From: Pseudomonas subflava
GTDB taxonomy: Bacteria; Pseudomonadota; Gammaproteobacteria; Pseudomonadales; Pseudomonadaceae
Assembly: GCF_023823685.1 (NCBI RefSeq)
Contig: NZ_JAMXBF010000003.1
Location: 1 to 64,000 of the forward strand
DNA: 64,000 bases
Direction: 5' to 3'
Shown: positions 32,470 through 44,385 of the stretch, piece after piece
Layout of the letters: each line of letters opens with the position of its first letter
Position numbering within the stretch: the first letter of the stretch is position 1
The notes under the pieces: model-generated
Told to the model about the DNA's origin: nothing
Seen by the model: only the letters and a program-made list of their open reading frames with translations
Database searches by the model: none
Position numbers and translations under genes: made by a program

Positions 32470-33707
32470 TGAAACGTGTAGTCGTCACCGGCATGGCCGG
32501 CATCACCTCGCTGGGCAGCGACTGGCCGACCATCTCGGCCAACTTCGAAGCCGGCAAGAGCGGCATCCGCCGCATGGACGAGTGGGACCGCTTCACCGAG
32601 CTGAATACCCGCCTGGGCGGCCCGGTGGACGACTTCGTCCAGCCCAGGCACTGGACGCGCAAGCAGACCCGCAGCATGGGCCGGGTGTCCAAGCTGGCGG
32701 TGTACGCCGCCGAGCGCGCCCTGGAGCATGCCGGCCTGCTCGGTGACGAGCGCATCCAGGACGGCCGCATGGGCGTGGCCTGCGGCTCGTCCACCGGCAG
32801 CACCGACGAGATCAAGGCGTTCGGCAATATGCTGCTCAATTCGGTAGCAGACGGCCTCAACGCCAACTCCTATATCCGCATGATGCCGCACACCACGGCG
32901 GCCAATATCAGCATCTTCTTCGGCCTCAAGGGTCGCCTGATCCCCACCTCCAGCGCCTGCACCAGCGGCAGCCAGGGCATCGGCTACGCCTACGAGGCGA
33001 TCAAGTTCGGCCGCCTGAAGATGATGCTGGCCGGCGGCGCCGAGGAGCTGTGCCCGACCGAGGCCATGGTGTTCGACGCGCTCTACGCCACCAGCCTGAA
33101 GAACGACACCCCGCACCTGTCGCCACGCCCCTACGACGCCGGCCGTGACGGCCTGGTGATCGGCGAAGGCGCCGGCATCCTGGTGCTGGAAGAGCTGGAG
33201 CACGCGCTGGAGCGCGGCGCGACCATCCATGCCGAGATCGTTGGCTTCGGCTGTAACTCCGACGGCATCCATGCCACCAAGCCGGAGCAGGCGACCATGC
33301 GCGGCGCCATGGAGCTAGCCCTGGAAGATGCCGGCCTTGCGCCCGACGCCATCGGTTACGTCAACGGCCACGGCACCGCCACCGCCCAGGGCGATGTGGC
33401 CGAGAGCCTGGCCACCAGCAGCCTTTTCGGCCCGCGCATGCCGATCAGCTCGCAGAAGAGCTTCTTCGGCCACACCCTGGGCGCCTGCGGCGCGCTGGAG
33501 TCCTGGTTCAGCATCGAAATGATGAACTCGGACAGCTACGTGCACACCCTGAACCTGGACAATGTCGACCCCGAATGCGGCGAGCTGGACTACCTGCGCG
33601 GCGAGTTCCGCCAGATGAGCCACCAGTACGTGATGAACAACAACTTCGCCTTCGGCGGGGTGAACACCTCGCTGATCTTCAAACGCTGGAATGGAAGCCC
33701 CGCATGA
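32469..33707 (+). CDS. Beta-ketoacyl-ACP synthase, FabF-like (aryl polyene, second)
   Basis: 412 residues, a full ketosynthase: C164 in 'SSACTSGSQGIGYAYEAI', H301 in 'NGHGTATAQGD' and H335 in 'SFFGHTLGACGALE'. Distinct from the first ketosynthase; in characterised aryl polyene systems one such enzyme starts the chain or handles early steps while the other elongates. ATG 32469 overlaps the reductase stop by one base, and the stop overlaps the lipoprotein start as ATGA. Confidence 0.92.
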   Translation: MKRVVVTGMAGITSLGSDWPTISANFEAGKSGIRRMDEWDRFTELNTRLGGPVDDFVQPRHWTRKQTRSMGRVSKLAVYAAERALEHAGLLGDERIQDGRMGVACGSSTGSTDEIKAFGNMLLNSVADGLNANSYIRMMPHTTAANISIFFGLKGRLIPTSSACTSGSQGIGYAYEAIKFGRLKMMLAGGAEELCPTEAMVFDALYATSLKNDTPHLSPRPYDAGRDGLVIGEGAGILVLEELEHALERGATIHAEIVGFGCNSDGIHATKPEQATMRGAMELALEDAGLAPDAIGYVNGHGTATAQGDVAESLATSSLFGPRMPISSQKSFFGHTLGACGALESWFSIEMMNSDSYVHTLNLDNVDPECGELDYLRGEFRQMSHQYVMNNNFAFGGVNTSLIFKRWNGSPA

Positions 33708-34099
33708 TCCGCCCCCTCAGAGTCCTGTTCATCGCCCTGGCCCTGTTCGGTCTGGCGGCCTGCACCTCCAAGCCGCTGCTGCAGCCCGAGGCCAAGCTGC
33801 CGGCCGAGCGCGAGTTCAGCCAGGTGCAGCTGCAGCAGGCCATCGTCAGCGCGCTGGAGGCGCGCCGCTGGCAGGTGGAGCGGGTCGAGCCCACGCAGAT
33901 CCAGGCCTCGATCAACGTGCGCCAGAAGCATCTCGCCCGGGTCAGCATCGACTACAGCCCCTTCGGTTTTCAGATCCGCTACCGCGACAGCCAGGGCCTG
34001 GAGTACGAGGACGGCAACATCCATCGCAACTACAATCGCTGGGTCAACAGCCTGCGTGCCGAGATCCTGCAGCGCCTGAATCTCCCGAAAAACCCGTGA
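33704..34099 (+). CDS. Small lipoprotein at the end of the aryl polyene operon
   Basis: 131 residues with a lipobox 'GLAAC' (Cys 20; Thr at +2 suggests the outer membrane). The body is one small alpha/beta unit ('FSQVQLQQAIVSALEARRWQVERVEPTQIQASI') with a C-terminal 'NRWVNSLRAEILQRLNL'. I know this type of lipoprotein as a hypothetical often found after aryl polyene genes. The function is unknown. Overlaps the ketosynthase by 4 bases, so it belongs to the operon. Confidence 0.75.
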   Translation: MIRPLRVLFIALALFGLAACTSKPLLQPEAKLPAEREFSQVQLQQAIVSALEARRWQVERVEPTQIQASINVRQKHLARVSIDYSPFGFQIRYRDSQGLEYEDGNIHRNYNRWVNSLRAEILQRLNLPKNP

Positions 34100-34124
34100 G
34101 TCACTTATCGTCAAGGAGACGACC

Positions 34125-34568
34125 ATGAAACTGAAAAACTGGACCCTGGCCGCCCTGCTCTTCGCTGCAATCCCGGGCATCAGCCAGGCACGTGATACCA
34201 CGCACTTCCTGCCGTTCGACCAGGTGGTCCAGGAAGCCATTAACGCCAAGCGCCTGGACGGCAGCGTGAAGTTCCACCTGGCGGGCACCAAGCCGGCCGG
34301 CGGCGTGAACGTGGTCAAGTCCGGCGTCACCACCAGCCAGAAGACCAACGCCTTCAACAAGAGCGACGAAGAAGCCTGCTCCTGGGCCCTGCAGTCCGCG
34401 CTGATCCGCCTGCAGAACGCCGCCAAGCAGGCCGGCGCCAACGCGGTGGTCAACATCGTCAGCAACTACAAGAACGTGGTCTATTCCGACGCGCAGAAGT
34501 ACGAGTGCCACGCCGGCGCCATCATGGCCGGTGTCGCCCTGAAGGCCGACCTGGCCAACGTCAAGTAA
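34125..34568 (+). CDS. Periplasmic protein of unknown function (often misnamed excinuclease subunit)
   Basis: 147 residues with a cleavable signal peptide (about 1-22, ending 'ISQA'). The mature part has 'SWALQSALIRLQNAAKQAGANAVVNIVSNYK' and ends with 'YECHAGAIMAGVALKADL', a pattern like YbjQ-type domains that bind metal or assemble into rings. Databases have labelled this family 'excinuclease ATPase subunit', which nothing in the sequence supports. It starts 25 bases after the lipoprotein with AAGGAG upstream, so it may be read with the operon, and it ends at a strong terminator. Confidence 0.72.
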   Translation: MKLKNWTLAALLFAAIPGISQARDTTHFLPFDQVVQEAINAKRLDGSVKFHLAGTKPAGGVNVVKSGVTTSQKTNAFNKSDEEACSWALQSALIRLQNAAKQAGANAVVNIVSNYKNVVYSDAQKYECHAGAIMAGVALKADLANVK

Positions 34569-34617
34569 TCCAATTGCCTGAGCGGCGGCGAGTTCTTCCC
34601 ACCACCAGGCACACAGT

Positions 34618-34643
34618 AAAACGCCGGCTTTCGCCGGCGTTTT
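34618..34643. terminator. Bidirectional intrinsic terminator at the end of the aryl polyene block
   Basis: AAAACGCCGGC-TTTC-GCCGGCGTTTT, an 11-base perfect stem with T runs on both strands, between the convergent genes ending at 34568 and 34658. Confidence 0.92.
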
Positions 34644-34657
34644 CATTTGCGCGTTTG

Positions 34658-35002
34658 TTACTGCAGGACTTCGACCAGGTCGACGTCGATCTCGCGCTTC
34701 ATCATGCCCTTGTCGACTTCACCGGTCAGCTTGACCTTGGTCTTGTCGTCGAAGGCCACCGGCGGCAGGTCTTCGTCGTCGATCTCGATGGTGATGGTGC
34801 CGCTGCTGTCCTTGAATTCGTATTTCTCGTCTTCGAGCTTTTTGATGATGTGGCCTTGCAGGACCACGTTGGCGTCGTCAACGGCCTCCTGAGCGGCCGC
34901 CACGGTGGTAATGGCCTGCGCGCCCGGGCCGGTGTAACCGGCAGCCAGGGCAGCGGTGCTGAACAGGGGAGCGACGAGCAGAGCGAGGTAGCGAGCTTTC
35001 AT
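34658..35002 (-). CDS. YgiW/YdeI-family OB-fold stress protein (periplasmic)
   Basis: 114 residues. Signal peptide at about 1-21 ('LLVAPLFSTAALAA'), then the BOF domain: 'VVLQGHIIKKLEDEKYEFKDSSGTITIEIDDEDLP' and 'TKVKLTGEVDKGMMKREIDVDLVEV', the five-strand barrel typical of YgiW/YdeI. These proteins are linked to tolerance of peroxide, cadmium and antimicrobial peptides. Length and pattern fit the family. It stands alone, with terminators on both sides. Confidence 0.88.
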   Translation of the reverse strand: MKARYLALLVAPLFSTAALAAGYTGPGAQAITTVAAAQEAVDDANVVLQGHIIKKLEDEKYEFKDSSGTITIEIDDEDLPPVAFDDKTKVKLTGEVDKGMMKREIDVDLVEVLQ

Positions 35003-35082
35003 GATTCCGATCCTTGCGTGGGTTGGTGTGGAATCAGACTATCCAGCACAGCTGAACTGAAACTGAATCGGCGAAAACGAAA

Positions 35083-35104
35083 ACGCCCGGCAGCGGCCGG
35101 GCGT
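35083..35104 (-). terminator. hemE intrinsic terminator
   Basis: On the minus strand, ACGCCCGGC-CGCT-GCCGGGCGT followed by TTTCGTTTT, about 20 bases after the hemE stop. Confidence 0.8.
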
Positions 35105-35123
35105 CTCGAGTGCGCGCGAAGGG

Positions 35124-36191
35124 TCAGGCGTGATACTGCGCCGACAGCTCGTGCACGGCCTCGAAGAAGGCCTTGGCGTGTTCCGGCGGCACTTCCGGGG
35201 TGATGCCGTGGCCGAGGTTGAACACCTGGCCGTCGCCCGGGCCGTAGGAGGCAAGAATGCGCGCCACCTCGGCGCGGATGGCCTCCGGCTTGGCATGCAG
35301 CACGGCCGGGTCCATGTTGCCCTGCAGCGCCACCTTGCCGCCCACACGCTGACGCGCGCTGCCGATGTCGCAGGTCCAGTCCAGGCCCAGGGCCTCGGCG
35401 CCGGTCTCTGCCATGGCCTCCAGCCACAGGCCACCGCCCTTGGTGAACAGGATCACCGGCACGCGGCGACCATCGTGCTCGCGGATCAGCCCGTCGACGA
35501 TCTGCTTCATGTAGCGCAGGGAGAATTCCTGGTAGGCCGCCGACGACAGCGCGCCGCCCCAGGAATCGAAGATCTGCACGGCCTGGGCACCGGCCTTGAT
35601 CTGGCCGTTGAGGTAGGCGGTGATGGAGCGGGCCAGCTTGTCGAGCAGCGCGTGCATGGCCTGCGGGTTGTCGTAGAGCATCGCCTTGGACTTGCGGAAG
35701 TCGCGGCTGGAGCCGCCCTCGACCATGTAGGTGGCCAGGGTCCAGGGGCTGCCGGTGAAGCCGATCAGCGGCACGCGGCCGTTCAGCTCGCGGCGGATGG
35801 TGCGCACCGCGTCCATGACGTAGCCCAGGTCCTGCTCGGCATCGGGAATCGGCAGCGCATCGATGTCGGCCATGCTGCTGACCACCTTCTTGAAGCGCGG
35901 GCCCTCGCCGGTCTCGAAGTACAGGCCCTGGCCCATGGCGTCGGGGATGGTGAGGATGTCGGAGAAGAGGATCGCGGCGTCGATCTGCGGGTAGCGGTCC
36001 AGCGGCTGGAGGGTGACCTCGCAGGCCAGCTCGGGGTTCTTCATCAGGCTGACGAAGTCACCGGCCTTGGCGCGTGTGGCGCGGTATTCCGGCAGGTAAC
36101 GGCCGGCCTGGCGCATCATCCACACCGGGGTGACGTCGACGGGTTGCTTGAGCAGGGCGCGCAGGAAACGGTCGTTCTTCAGGGCGGACAT
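35124..36191 (-). CDS. hemE: Uroporphyrinogen decarboxylase
   Basis: 355 residues, the usual length in Pseudomonas. HemE removes four acetate carboxyl groups from uroporphyrinogen III to give coproporphyrinogen III in heme and siroheme synthesis, in the cytoplasm. The opening '[16 protein letters not shown]' is the invariant substrate-binding arm, and '[19 protein letters not shown]' and 'QGNMDP' are further family blocks. ATG 36191 has AGGAA upstream; the frame is open for 53 more codons but those are not conserved. Confidence 0.97.
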   Translation of the reverse strand: MSALKNDRFLRALLKQPVDVTPVWMMRQAGRYLPEYRATRAKAGDFVSLMKNPELACEVTLQPLDRYPQIDAAILFSDILTIPDAMGQGLYFETGEGPRFKKVVSSMADIDALPIPDAEQDLGYVMDAVRTIRRELNGRVPLIGFTGSPWTLATYMVEGGSSRDFRKSKAMLYDNPQAMHALLDKLARSITAYLNGQIKAGAQAVQIFDSWGGALSSAAYQEFSLRYMKQIVDGLIREHDGRRVPVILFTKGGGLWLEAMAETGAEALGLDWTCDIGSARQRVGGKVALQGNMDPAVLHAKPEAIRAEVARILASYGPGDGQVFNLGHGITPEVPPEHAKAFFEAVHELSAQYHA

Positions 36192-36570
36192 CGGCAGGGT
36201 TCCTGGAAAATCGGCAGGGAGCGTAGCGGCGGGAGTATGCGGACGGCGCACGGTGGCGGCCCCCTTCCTCCGGGCGGGCTCCCGGATCGCAGGAGCGCCG
36301 CGCGCCTCGGCGCAGAAAAAGTGCGGGCATTTTCGCAGACCCCAAAACAAAAGGCACGGCGGGTGCCGTGCCTTTTGTCCATCGCGACGATATGCCGCGA
36401 CGCGGATCGCTCGCTAAGCGTCGCGAGCGAAGGTCAGGCTAGGCGCAACGTGAGTAACAGCCTCCGGCTGGTCAAACAGGTGAGGAAGCGCAGTTTACGA
36501 GTTGTAAATGAGTATTCCGAGACGGCGCGTCCCGACCTGTTTTCAACAACGCCTGGCCGAGCGCAGCAGC
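36192..36570. other. 379-base gene-free stretch between gltD and hemE
   Basis: It holds the hemE leader and promoter region (not resolved), the gltD terminator (36347-36378), and a small hairpin TCGCTCGC (36407-36414) / GCGAGCGA (36423-36430). Short open frames here are not supported by ribosome sites or recognisable sequence. I see no RNA gene I can name. Confidence 0.5.
36347..36378 (-). terminator. gltD (gltBD operon) intrinsic terminator
   Basis: A perfect 14-base stem ACAAAAGGCACGGC / GCCGTGCCTTTTGT with a 4-base loop, followed on the minus strand by TTTTGG. It lies about 190 bases after the gltD stop. Confidence 0.85.
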
Positions 36571-37998
<1,428 letters not shown>

Positions 37999-38022
37999 TC
38001 ATCAAACCACTTCAGGCGCTTG

Positions 38023-41000
38023 TTATTGCGGGTTGGCACGGGTGCTGGAGAGCAGCGAACCGAGGCTCGCGGCCTTCGGCTTGACCAGCCAGAACTTGCG
38101 CAGGTAATCCTCCAGGTTCTCGAGCAGGTGAGTGCCCCAGGGACTGGAGGTTTCCGCCACGTACTCGCTCAGCACTTCGCGCAGATGGCTGCGGTAGGCC
38201 TCCATGGCCTCGTTGCTGATGCGCTGGATTTCCACCAGCTCGTGGTTGACGCGGTCGACAAAGCTGTTGTCCAGGTCGAGCACGTAGGCGAAGCCGCCGG
38301 TCATGCCCGAGCCGAAGTTCACGCCGGTCTTGCCCAATACGCAGACAAAGCCGCCGGTCATGTATTCGCAGCAGTGGTCACCGGTGCCTTCCACCACGGC
38401 GTGGGCACCGGAGTTGCGCACGCCGAAGCGCTCGCCAGCGGTACCGGCGGCGAACAGGCGGCCACCGGTGGCGCCGTACAGGCAGGTGTTGCCGATGATG
38501 GCCGACTCCTGGGTCTTGAACGGGCTGCCGGCCGGCGGAACGATGACCAGCTTGCCACCGGTCATGCCCTTGCCGACGTAGTCGTTGGCGTCGCCTTCCA
38601 GACGCAGGTGCAGGCCACCGGCGTTCCACACGCCGAAACTCTGCCCGGCGGTGCCCTTGAAGCGGAAGGTGACCGGCGCGTCCTTCATTCCCTGGTTGCC
38701 GTACTGCTTGGCGATCTCGCCGGACACGCGCGCACCGATGGAGCGGTCACAGTTGCAGATGTCCAGCTCGAAGTCGCCGCCGGTCTTGCCGGCGATGGCG
38801 GCCGCGGCGATCTCGACCATTTTCTCGGCCAGCAGGCCCTGGTCGAACGGCGGGTTCTTCTCGACTTCGCAGAACTGCGGCTTGTCGGCCGGGATCAGGT
38901 CGCTGCCGAGCAGCGGGGTCAGATCCAGGTTGCCCTGCTTGGCGGTCTCGCCCGGCAGCACCTCGAGCAGATCGGTGCGACCGATCAGCTCGCCCAGGCT
39001 GCGTACGCCCAGCTTGGCCAGCCACTCGCGGGTGTCCTCGGCGATATAGGTGAAGTAGTTCATCACCATTTCGACGGTGCCGATGAAGTGGTCCTTGCGC
39101 AGCTTGTCGTTCTGCGTGGCGACGCCGGTGGCGCAGTTGTTCAGGTGGCAGATACGCAGATACTTGCAGCCCAGGGCGACCATCGGACCGGTGCCGAAGC
39201 CGAAGCTCTCGGCGCCGAGGATGGCGGCCTTGATCACGTCGAGGCCGGTCTTCAGGCCGCCGTCGGTCTGCACCCGTACCTTGCCGCGCAGGTCGTTGCC
39301 GCGCAGGGTCTGGTGGGTCTCGGCGAGGCCGAGCTCCCAAGGGCTGCCGGCGTACTTGATGGAGCTCAGCGGCGAGGCGCCGGTGCCACCGTCGTACCCG
39401 GAGATGGTGATCAGGTCGGCATAGGCCTTGGCCACGCCGGCGGCAATGGTGCCGACGCCGGCTTCCGCCACCAGCTTGACCGATACCAGCGCGGCCGGGT
39501 TGACCTGCTTGAGGTCATAGATCAGCTGCGCCAGGTCTTCGATCGAGTAGATGTCGTGGTGCGGCGGCGGCGAGATCAGGGTCACGCCGGGCACCGCATA
39601 GCGCAGACGCGCGATCAGGCCGTTGACCTTGCCGCCCGGCAGCTGGCCGCCCTCGCCGGGCTTGGCACCCTGGGCCACCTTGATCTGCAGCACTTCGGCG
39701 TTGACCAGGTATTCCGGAGTCACACCAAAGCGGCCGGTGGCGACCTGCTTGATCTTGGAGCTGCGCACGGTGCCGTAGCGGGCGGGGTCTTCGCCGCCCT
39801 CGCCGGAGTTGGAGCGCGCGCCCAGGCGGTTCATCGCCTCGGCGATGGCCTCGTGGGCCTCCGGCGACAGCGCGCCGAGGGAGATACCGGCGGAATCGAA
39901 GCGCTTGAGCACTTCGTTCAGCGGCTCGACCTGATCCAGCGGCAGCGCCTGATCGGCCAGCTTCAGCTTGAGCAGGTCGCGGATCATCGACGCCGGGCGC
40001 AGATCGACCAGCGCGGCGTATTCCTTGTACTTGGCGTAGTCGCCCTGCTGCACCGCTTCCTGGATGGTGCGGACCACGTCCGGGTTGTAGGCATGGTATT
40101 CGCCGCCGTAGACAAACTTCAGCAGGCCGCCCTGCTGGATCGGCTTGCGGTTGTTCCAGGCCTCAAAGGCCAGCAGCTTCTGCTCGGACTCGATGTCGAC
40201 GAAGCGCGCACCCTGGATGCGGCTGGCGACGCCCTTGAAGCACAGGTCGGTGACCTCGCCGGACAGACCGACGGCCTCGAACAGCTGGGCGCCCCGATAG
40301 GAGGCGATTGTGGAGATGCCCATCTTCGAGAGGATCTTCAGCAGGCCCTTGGAGATGCCCTTGCGGTAGTACTTGAACACCTCGTAAAGGTCGCCCAGCA
40401 CTTCGCCGGTGCGGATCAGGTCGGCCAGCACTTCGTAGGCGAGGAAGGGGTACACGGCGGAAGCGCCGAAGCCCACCAGCACGGCGAAGTGGTGCGGATC
40501 GCGGGCGGTGGCGGTCTCGACCAGGATGTTGCAGTCGCAGCGCAGGCCCTTGTCGGTCAGGCGGTGGTGCACGGCGCCGGTGGCCAGCGCGGCATGCGCC
40601 GGCAGCTTGCCCGGGGCGATGTGGCGGTCGGTGAGGACCAGCAGCACCTTGCCGGCACGCACGGCTTCCTCGGCCTGGTCGGCGATGTTGCGCACCGCGG
40701 CTTCCAGACCGATGGCCGGATCGTAGTTGAGATCGATGACGTGACGCTCGAAGCCAGGAGCACTCAGGCTCATCAGCGCGCGCCACTTGGCCGGGGAGAT
40801 CACCGGGCTGCTCAGCATGACGCGGCTGGCGTGGGCCGGGGATTCCTCGAAGATGTTGCGCTCGGCGCCCAGGCAGATCTCCAGGGACATGACGATCGAC
40901 TCGCGCAGCGGGTCGATCGGCGGGTTGGTCACCTGGGCAAACTGCTGGCGGAAATAGTCGAAAGGCGAGCGCACGCGCTGGCTGAGTACCGCCATCGGCG

Positions 41001-42468
41001 TGTCGTCACCCATCGAGCCGACCGCTTCCTGGCCCTGCTCGCCGAGCGGGCGCAGCACCTGGTCACGCTCCTCGAAGGTGACCTGGAACATCTTCATGTA
41101 CTGCTTGAGCTGGTCGGCGTCGTAGCTGGCCACGCCATGGTCGTCGTCCAGCTTGGCCTGGATGCGCACGGCATTCTGGCGCAGCCACTGTTTGTACGGG
41201 TGGCGCGACTTCAGGCGGTTGTCGATGGCGTCGGTGTCCAGCACCTGGCCGGTCTCGGTGTCCACCGCGAGGATCTGGCCCGGGCCGACACGGCCCTTGG
41301 CGATCACGTCTTCCGGCTTGTAGTCCCACACGCCGATTTCCGACGCCAGGGTGATGTAGCCGTTCTTGGTGGTGACCCAGCGCGCCGGGCGCAGGCCGTT
41401 GCGGTCGAGCAGGCAGACGGCGTGGCGGCCGTCGGTCAGCACCACGCCGGCGGGGCCGTCCCACGGCTCCATGTGCATGGAGTTGTACTCGTAGAACGCG
41501 CGCAGGTCGGCGTCCATGGTCTCCATGTTCTGCCAGGCCGGAGGAATGATCATGCGCACGCCGCGGAACAGGTCGATGCCGCCGGTGACCATCAGCTCGA
41601 GCATGTTGTCCATGCTCGAGGAGTCGGAGCCGACGCGGTTGACCAGCGGGCCCAGCTCTTCCAGATCCGGAATCAGCTCGTTGGCGAACTTCAGACGACG
41701 GGCCAGGGCCCAGTTGCGGTTGCCGGTGATGGTGTTGATCTCGCCGTTGTGGGCGAGGAAGCGGAAGGGCTGCGCCAGCGGCCACTTCGGCAGGGTGTTG
41801 GTGGAGAAGCGCTGGTGGAACACGCAAATGGCGGTCTGCAGGCGCTCGTCACCGAGGTCCGGATAGAACTGCTGCAGGTCCGCCGGCATCATCAGGCCTT
41901 TATAGATGATGGTCTTCGGCGAGAAGCTGCAGATGTAGTGGTCGGTGTCGGCTGCATTGGCCACCGAGGAACGACGACGGGCGCTGAACAGCTTGATGGC
42001 GAACTGCTGGTCGTCCAGGCCTTCACCGCCGATGAATACCTGCTCGATCTGCGGCAGGCGCTCCAGGGCGAGGCGGCCGAGCACACTGGTGTCGATCGGC
42101 ACCTTGCGCCAGCCGATCAGCTGCAGGCCGGCGGCCTCAATCTCGCGGTTCATGTTGGCGCGGGCGGCCTCGGCCTTGCCCGAGTCTTGGTTGAAGAACA
42201 CCATGCCCACCGCATATTGCTGCGGCAGATCGCTGCCGAACTGCTCCTTGGCGACTGCGCGCAGGAACAGGTCGGGCTTCTGGATCAGCAGACCACAACC
42301 GTCACCGGTCTTGCCGTCGGCGTTGATACCGCCGCGGTGGGTCATGCAGGTCAGTGCTTCGATGGCGGTCTTCAGCAAGTGATGGCTCGCCTCACCTTCC
42401 ATGTGGGCGATCAAGCCGAAGCCGCAGTTATCCTTGAACTGATCAGGATGGTACAGACCTGCTTTCAT
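38023..42468 (-). CDS. gltB: Glutamate synthase large subunit
   Basis: 1481 residues. GltB moves the amide nitrogen of glutamine to 2-oxoglutarate. Domains in order: class II glutamine amidotransferase with nucleophile C15 after a short propeptide ('[12 protein letters not shown]'); central domain; FMN-binding synthase domain with '[15 protein letters not shown]'; a 3Fe-4S cluster as C-x5-C-x4-C ('[12 protein letters not shown]'); and the C-terminal beta-helix with '[17 protein letters not shown]' repeats. The length equals the P. aeruginosa protein as I remember it. ATG 42468 follows GAGAG; the frame extends four codons further without support. Confidence 0.97.
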   Translation of the reverse strand: MKAGLYHPDQFKDNCGFGLIAHMEGEASHHLLKTAIEALTCMTHRGGINADGKTGDGCGLLIQKPDLFLRAVAKEQFGSDLPQQYAVGMVFFNQDSGKAEAARANMNREIEAAGLQLIGWRKVPIDTSVLGRLALERLPQIEQVFIGGEGLDDQQFAIKLFSARRRSSVANAADTDHYICSFSPKTIIYKGLMMPADLQQFYPDLGDERLQTAICVFHQRFSTNTLPKWPLAQPFRFLAHNGEINTITGNRNWALARRLKFANELIPDLEELGPLVNRVGSDSSSMDNMLELMVTGGIDLFRGVRMIIPPAWQNMETMDADLRAFYEYNSMHMEPWDGPAGVVLTDGRHAVCLLDRNGLRPARWVTTKNGYITLASEIGVWDYKPEDVIAKGRVGPGQILAVDTETGQVLDTDAIDNRLKSRHPYKQWLRQNAVRIQAKLDDDHGVASYDADQLKQYMKMFQVTFEERDQVLRPLGEQGQEAVGSMGDDTPMAVLSQRVRSPFDYFRQQFAQVTNPPIDPLRESIVMSLEICLGAERNIFEESPAHASRVMLSSPVISPAKWRALMSLSAPGFERHVIDLNYDPAIGLEAAVRNIADQAEEAVRAGKVLLVLTDRHIAPGKLPAHAALATGAVHHRLTDKGLRCDCNILVETATARDPHHFAVLVGFGASAVYPFLAYEVLADLIRTGEVLGDLYEVFKYYRKGISKGLLKILSKMGISTIASYRGAQLFEAVGLSGEVTDLCFKGVASRIQGARFVDIESEQKLLAFEAWNNRKPIQQGGLLKFVYGGEYHAYNPDVVRTIQEAVQQGDYAKYKEYAALVDLRPASMIRDLLKLKLADQALPLDQVEPLNEVLKRFDSAGISLGALSPEAHEAIAEAMNRLGARSNSGEGGEDPARYGTVRSSKIKQVATGRFGVTPEYLVNAEVLQIKVAQGAKPGEGGQLPGGKVNGLIARLRYAVPGVTLISPPPHHDIYSIEDLAQLIYDLKQVNPAALVSVKLVAEAGVGTIAAGVAKAYADLITISGYDGGTGASPLSSIKYAGSPWELGLAETHQTLRGNDLRGKVRVQTDGGLKTGLDVIKAAILGAESFGFGTGPMVALGCKYLRICHLNNCATGVATQNDKLRKDHFIGTVEMVMNYFTYIAEDTREWLAKLGVRSLGELIGRTDLLEVLPGETAKQGNLDLTPLLGSDLIPADKPQFCEVEKNPPFDQGLLAEKMVEIAAAAIAGKTGGDFELDICNCDRSIGARVSGEIAKQYGNQGMKDAPVTFRFKGTAGQSFGVWNAGGLHLRLEGDANDYVGKGMTGGKLVIVPPAGSPFKTQESAIIGNTCLYGATGGRLFAAGTAGERFGVRNSGAHAVVEGTGDHCCEYMTGGFVCVLGKTGVNFGSGMTGGFAYVLDLDNSFVDRVNHELVEIQRISNEAMEAYRSHLREVLSEYVAETSSPWGTHLLENLEDYLRKFWLVKPKAASLGSLLSSTRANPQ

Positions 42469-42576
42469 AGACACTCTCACCAGGCTGCCTCGAGAGGCAA
42501 ATTGCTTTCTAATTCATAGACCTAGGCGCCTGCCACACCGGAGCGCGCCCCAGTTTGGCGCAGGCAAAGGGGGGTC

Positions 42577-42606
42577 ATTTTACATAGCGACCCCGACCCC
42601 CACAAA
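42577..42606 (-). promoter_or_regulatory. Candidate gltB promoter
   Basis: On the minus strand, TTTGTG (42601-42606), an 18-base spacer and TAAAAT (42577-42582), about 110 bases before gltB. The -35 lies in a 7-base palindrome CCACAAA-TT-TTTGTGG (42600-42615), and a GGGGTC/GACCCC inverted repeat brackets the -10. Confidence 0.35.
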
Positions 42607-42714
42607 TTTTTGTGGCGGCCAAATGAAAACTTCTGTCGCCTGGACGAAAGGCGGCGACCGAAGGCCCGTGCTAGGACCATTCAGTCACCAAATGAGAGGC
42701 GGGTTCGCGGGCCC

Positions 42715-44376
42715 TCAGCGGGCCCGGACGGCCTCTTGCTGGATGCTGGCGAAGCTACGTGGCCAGGGCTTGCCGGCCTGCACGCTGGCCGGCAGCGACT
42801 TGATCGCCGCCTGGGCGGCGGCGCGGCTGGAGAACTGCCCATAGGTCACGACATAAAGTGCCTGACCTTGGTGCAATTTCTTGAAGTAACGGTATTCGGC
42901 GCCGTTCTTGCTGACAAAGGCTTTGGCGCTACTCTCCGAGCGGGTGCCCAGGATCTGCAGCGCGTAGTTGCCGGTTGGACGGCTCGCATACCACTCGGCG
43001 CCCGGGCCGGGAGCGGCACTGGCCAGGCTCGATTCTGCCTTGACAGCAGGCGCAGCGGGCTTGGGGGCCGCAGGCTTTGGCGCCGCGGCGACAGGCGCTG
43101 GAGACGGCTTAATCGCAGACGTAGCGGGTACCGGTTGCACCTGCGCTTGAGTCGGCTCGGGCTTCGGTGCAACTGGCTGCTCCGCCGCAGCGCTGGCCAC
43201 GGTCGGCACTACCGGCGCGACCGGAACCGGAGTGGTCACCGGAGTCGATGCAGCGGACGAAGCCTGCTCTTCGGTGGCATCACTCTCTTCCCCCTCCTCC
43301 ATGCCGGAGGCTTGAGCCAGAGGCTCGCGAATCACCGGTTGCGCCTCTCCCACCAACGGCAAAGGCAGCGGTTGACTGGCCCCGCTGAACTCGACGGCTG
43401 CGCCCTGCCGCTCCGGCGCAGCCGGAGTGGCGGGTGCAGCAGGCTTATCGGCATCGACCACAGCCGGCGCAGCACCCTGCGAAGTCAGCTCGATTGGCAC
43501 CTCGGTAACCATGGGCGGCGTGCTTTCGGTGCGACCCTGCATCAGCCAGGCTGCACCCAGCGCTACCGCCACCACGGCGACCGCCAGCAGATGTTTTTTC
43601 GGCAGCCCGCCAGAAGGTGCCCCGGCAGCGGCGCCGCGACTCGCCAGCATCGCCTCGACCAGCACATCACGCGCCGCTAGATTGATTGCGCCCGGCCAGC
43701 CGCCGGAATTTAGATGTATGTCGGTGATCTGGTCGTCGCTCAGCAGATCGATGCCCTGGCCCGCACCATCGAGGCGCTGGGCCAGGTATTCGCGCGTCTC
43801 GTCTTCGCTATAAGGCGACAGTTCGATGGCATGGAAACGCTCCTCGCCATCGGCGAGCAGTTCGAGCCGCGGCAGCAACTCGCTGTCGGCGAAGAGGAAA
43901 ACATGCGGGCGCCCGTCGACATTGCCGGCTGCCAGGGTGAACAGCATATCCAGCGCGGCATCGGCGAGCTGCTCGGCGTCATCCACCAACAAATAGACCT
44001 CCTGACCGGTCAGCGCCAGCTGGCTCACCTGGGCGAGAATGCCGCGAACGTCCATCTGCTGCACGCCCAGGCCCTGGCCGATCTGGCGCAGGATGCCGCC
44101 CACGTCGTTAGCGCCGCGGGCGGAAATGACCACCGACTGCACGGCCTGCTTGTTAGTGCTGGCCACCAGCGCCTGGCGCAGCAGGGTCTTGCCGGCACCC
44201 TGCGGACCGGTGACAACCAGCAGCAGCTGACTGTATCGAGCCAGATGATGGAGCTGCCCCAGCACGGGCTTGCGCTGGGCCGGGTAAAAGCGAAAGCCAG
44301 GTACCCGAGCGGCGAAGGGATCGTGGCTGAACTGGTAGTGCGCGAGGAATGCCTCGTCGGCGTGCAGACTGCTCAT
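42715..44376 (-). CDS. damX: DamX-like protein: AAA ATPase plus SPOR domain
   Basis: 553 residues. N-terminal ExeA-like AAA ATPase: 'FRFYPAQRKPVLGQLHHLA', Walker A 'GPQGAGKT' near 58-65, 'VYLLVDDAEQL' as Walker B. One membrane span near 264-282 ('LLAVAVVAVALGAAWLM') is followed by a long Pro/Ala/Glu linker and a C-terminal SPOR domain (about 475-545) that binds denuded peptidoglycan at the septum. It sits 9 bases after aroB, matching the aroK-aroB-damX order of other gammaproteobacteria. DamX takes part in cell division. Confidence 0.87.
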   Translation of the reverse strand: MSSLHADEAFLAHYQFSHDPFAARVPGFRFYPAQRKPVLGQLHHLARYSQLLLVVTGPQGAGKTLLRQALVASTNKQAVQSVVISARGANDVGGILRQIGQGLGVQQMDVRGILAQVSQLALTGQEVYLLVDDAEQLADAALDMLFTLAAGNVDGRPHVFLFADSELLPRLELLADGEERFHAIELSPYSEDETREYLAQRLDGAGQGIDLLSDDQITDIHLNSGGWPGAINLAARDVLVEAMLASRGAAAGAPSGGLPKKHLLAVAVVAVALGAAWLMQGRTESTPPMVTEVPIELTSQGAAPAVVDADKPAAPATPAAPERQGAAVEFSGASQPLPLPLVGEAQPVIREPLAQASGMEEGEESDATEEQASSAASTPVTTPVPVAPVVPTVASAAAEQPVAPKPEPTQAQVQPVPATSAIKPSPAPVAAAPKPAAPKPAAPAVKAESSLASAAPGPGAEWYASRPTGNYALQILGTRSESSAKAFVSKNGAEYRYFKKLHQGQALYVVTYGQFSSRAAAQAAIKSLPASVQAGKPWPRSFASIQQEAVRAR

Positions 44377-44385
44377 GTAGCTCTC

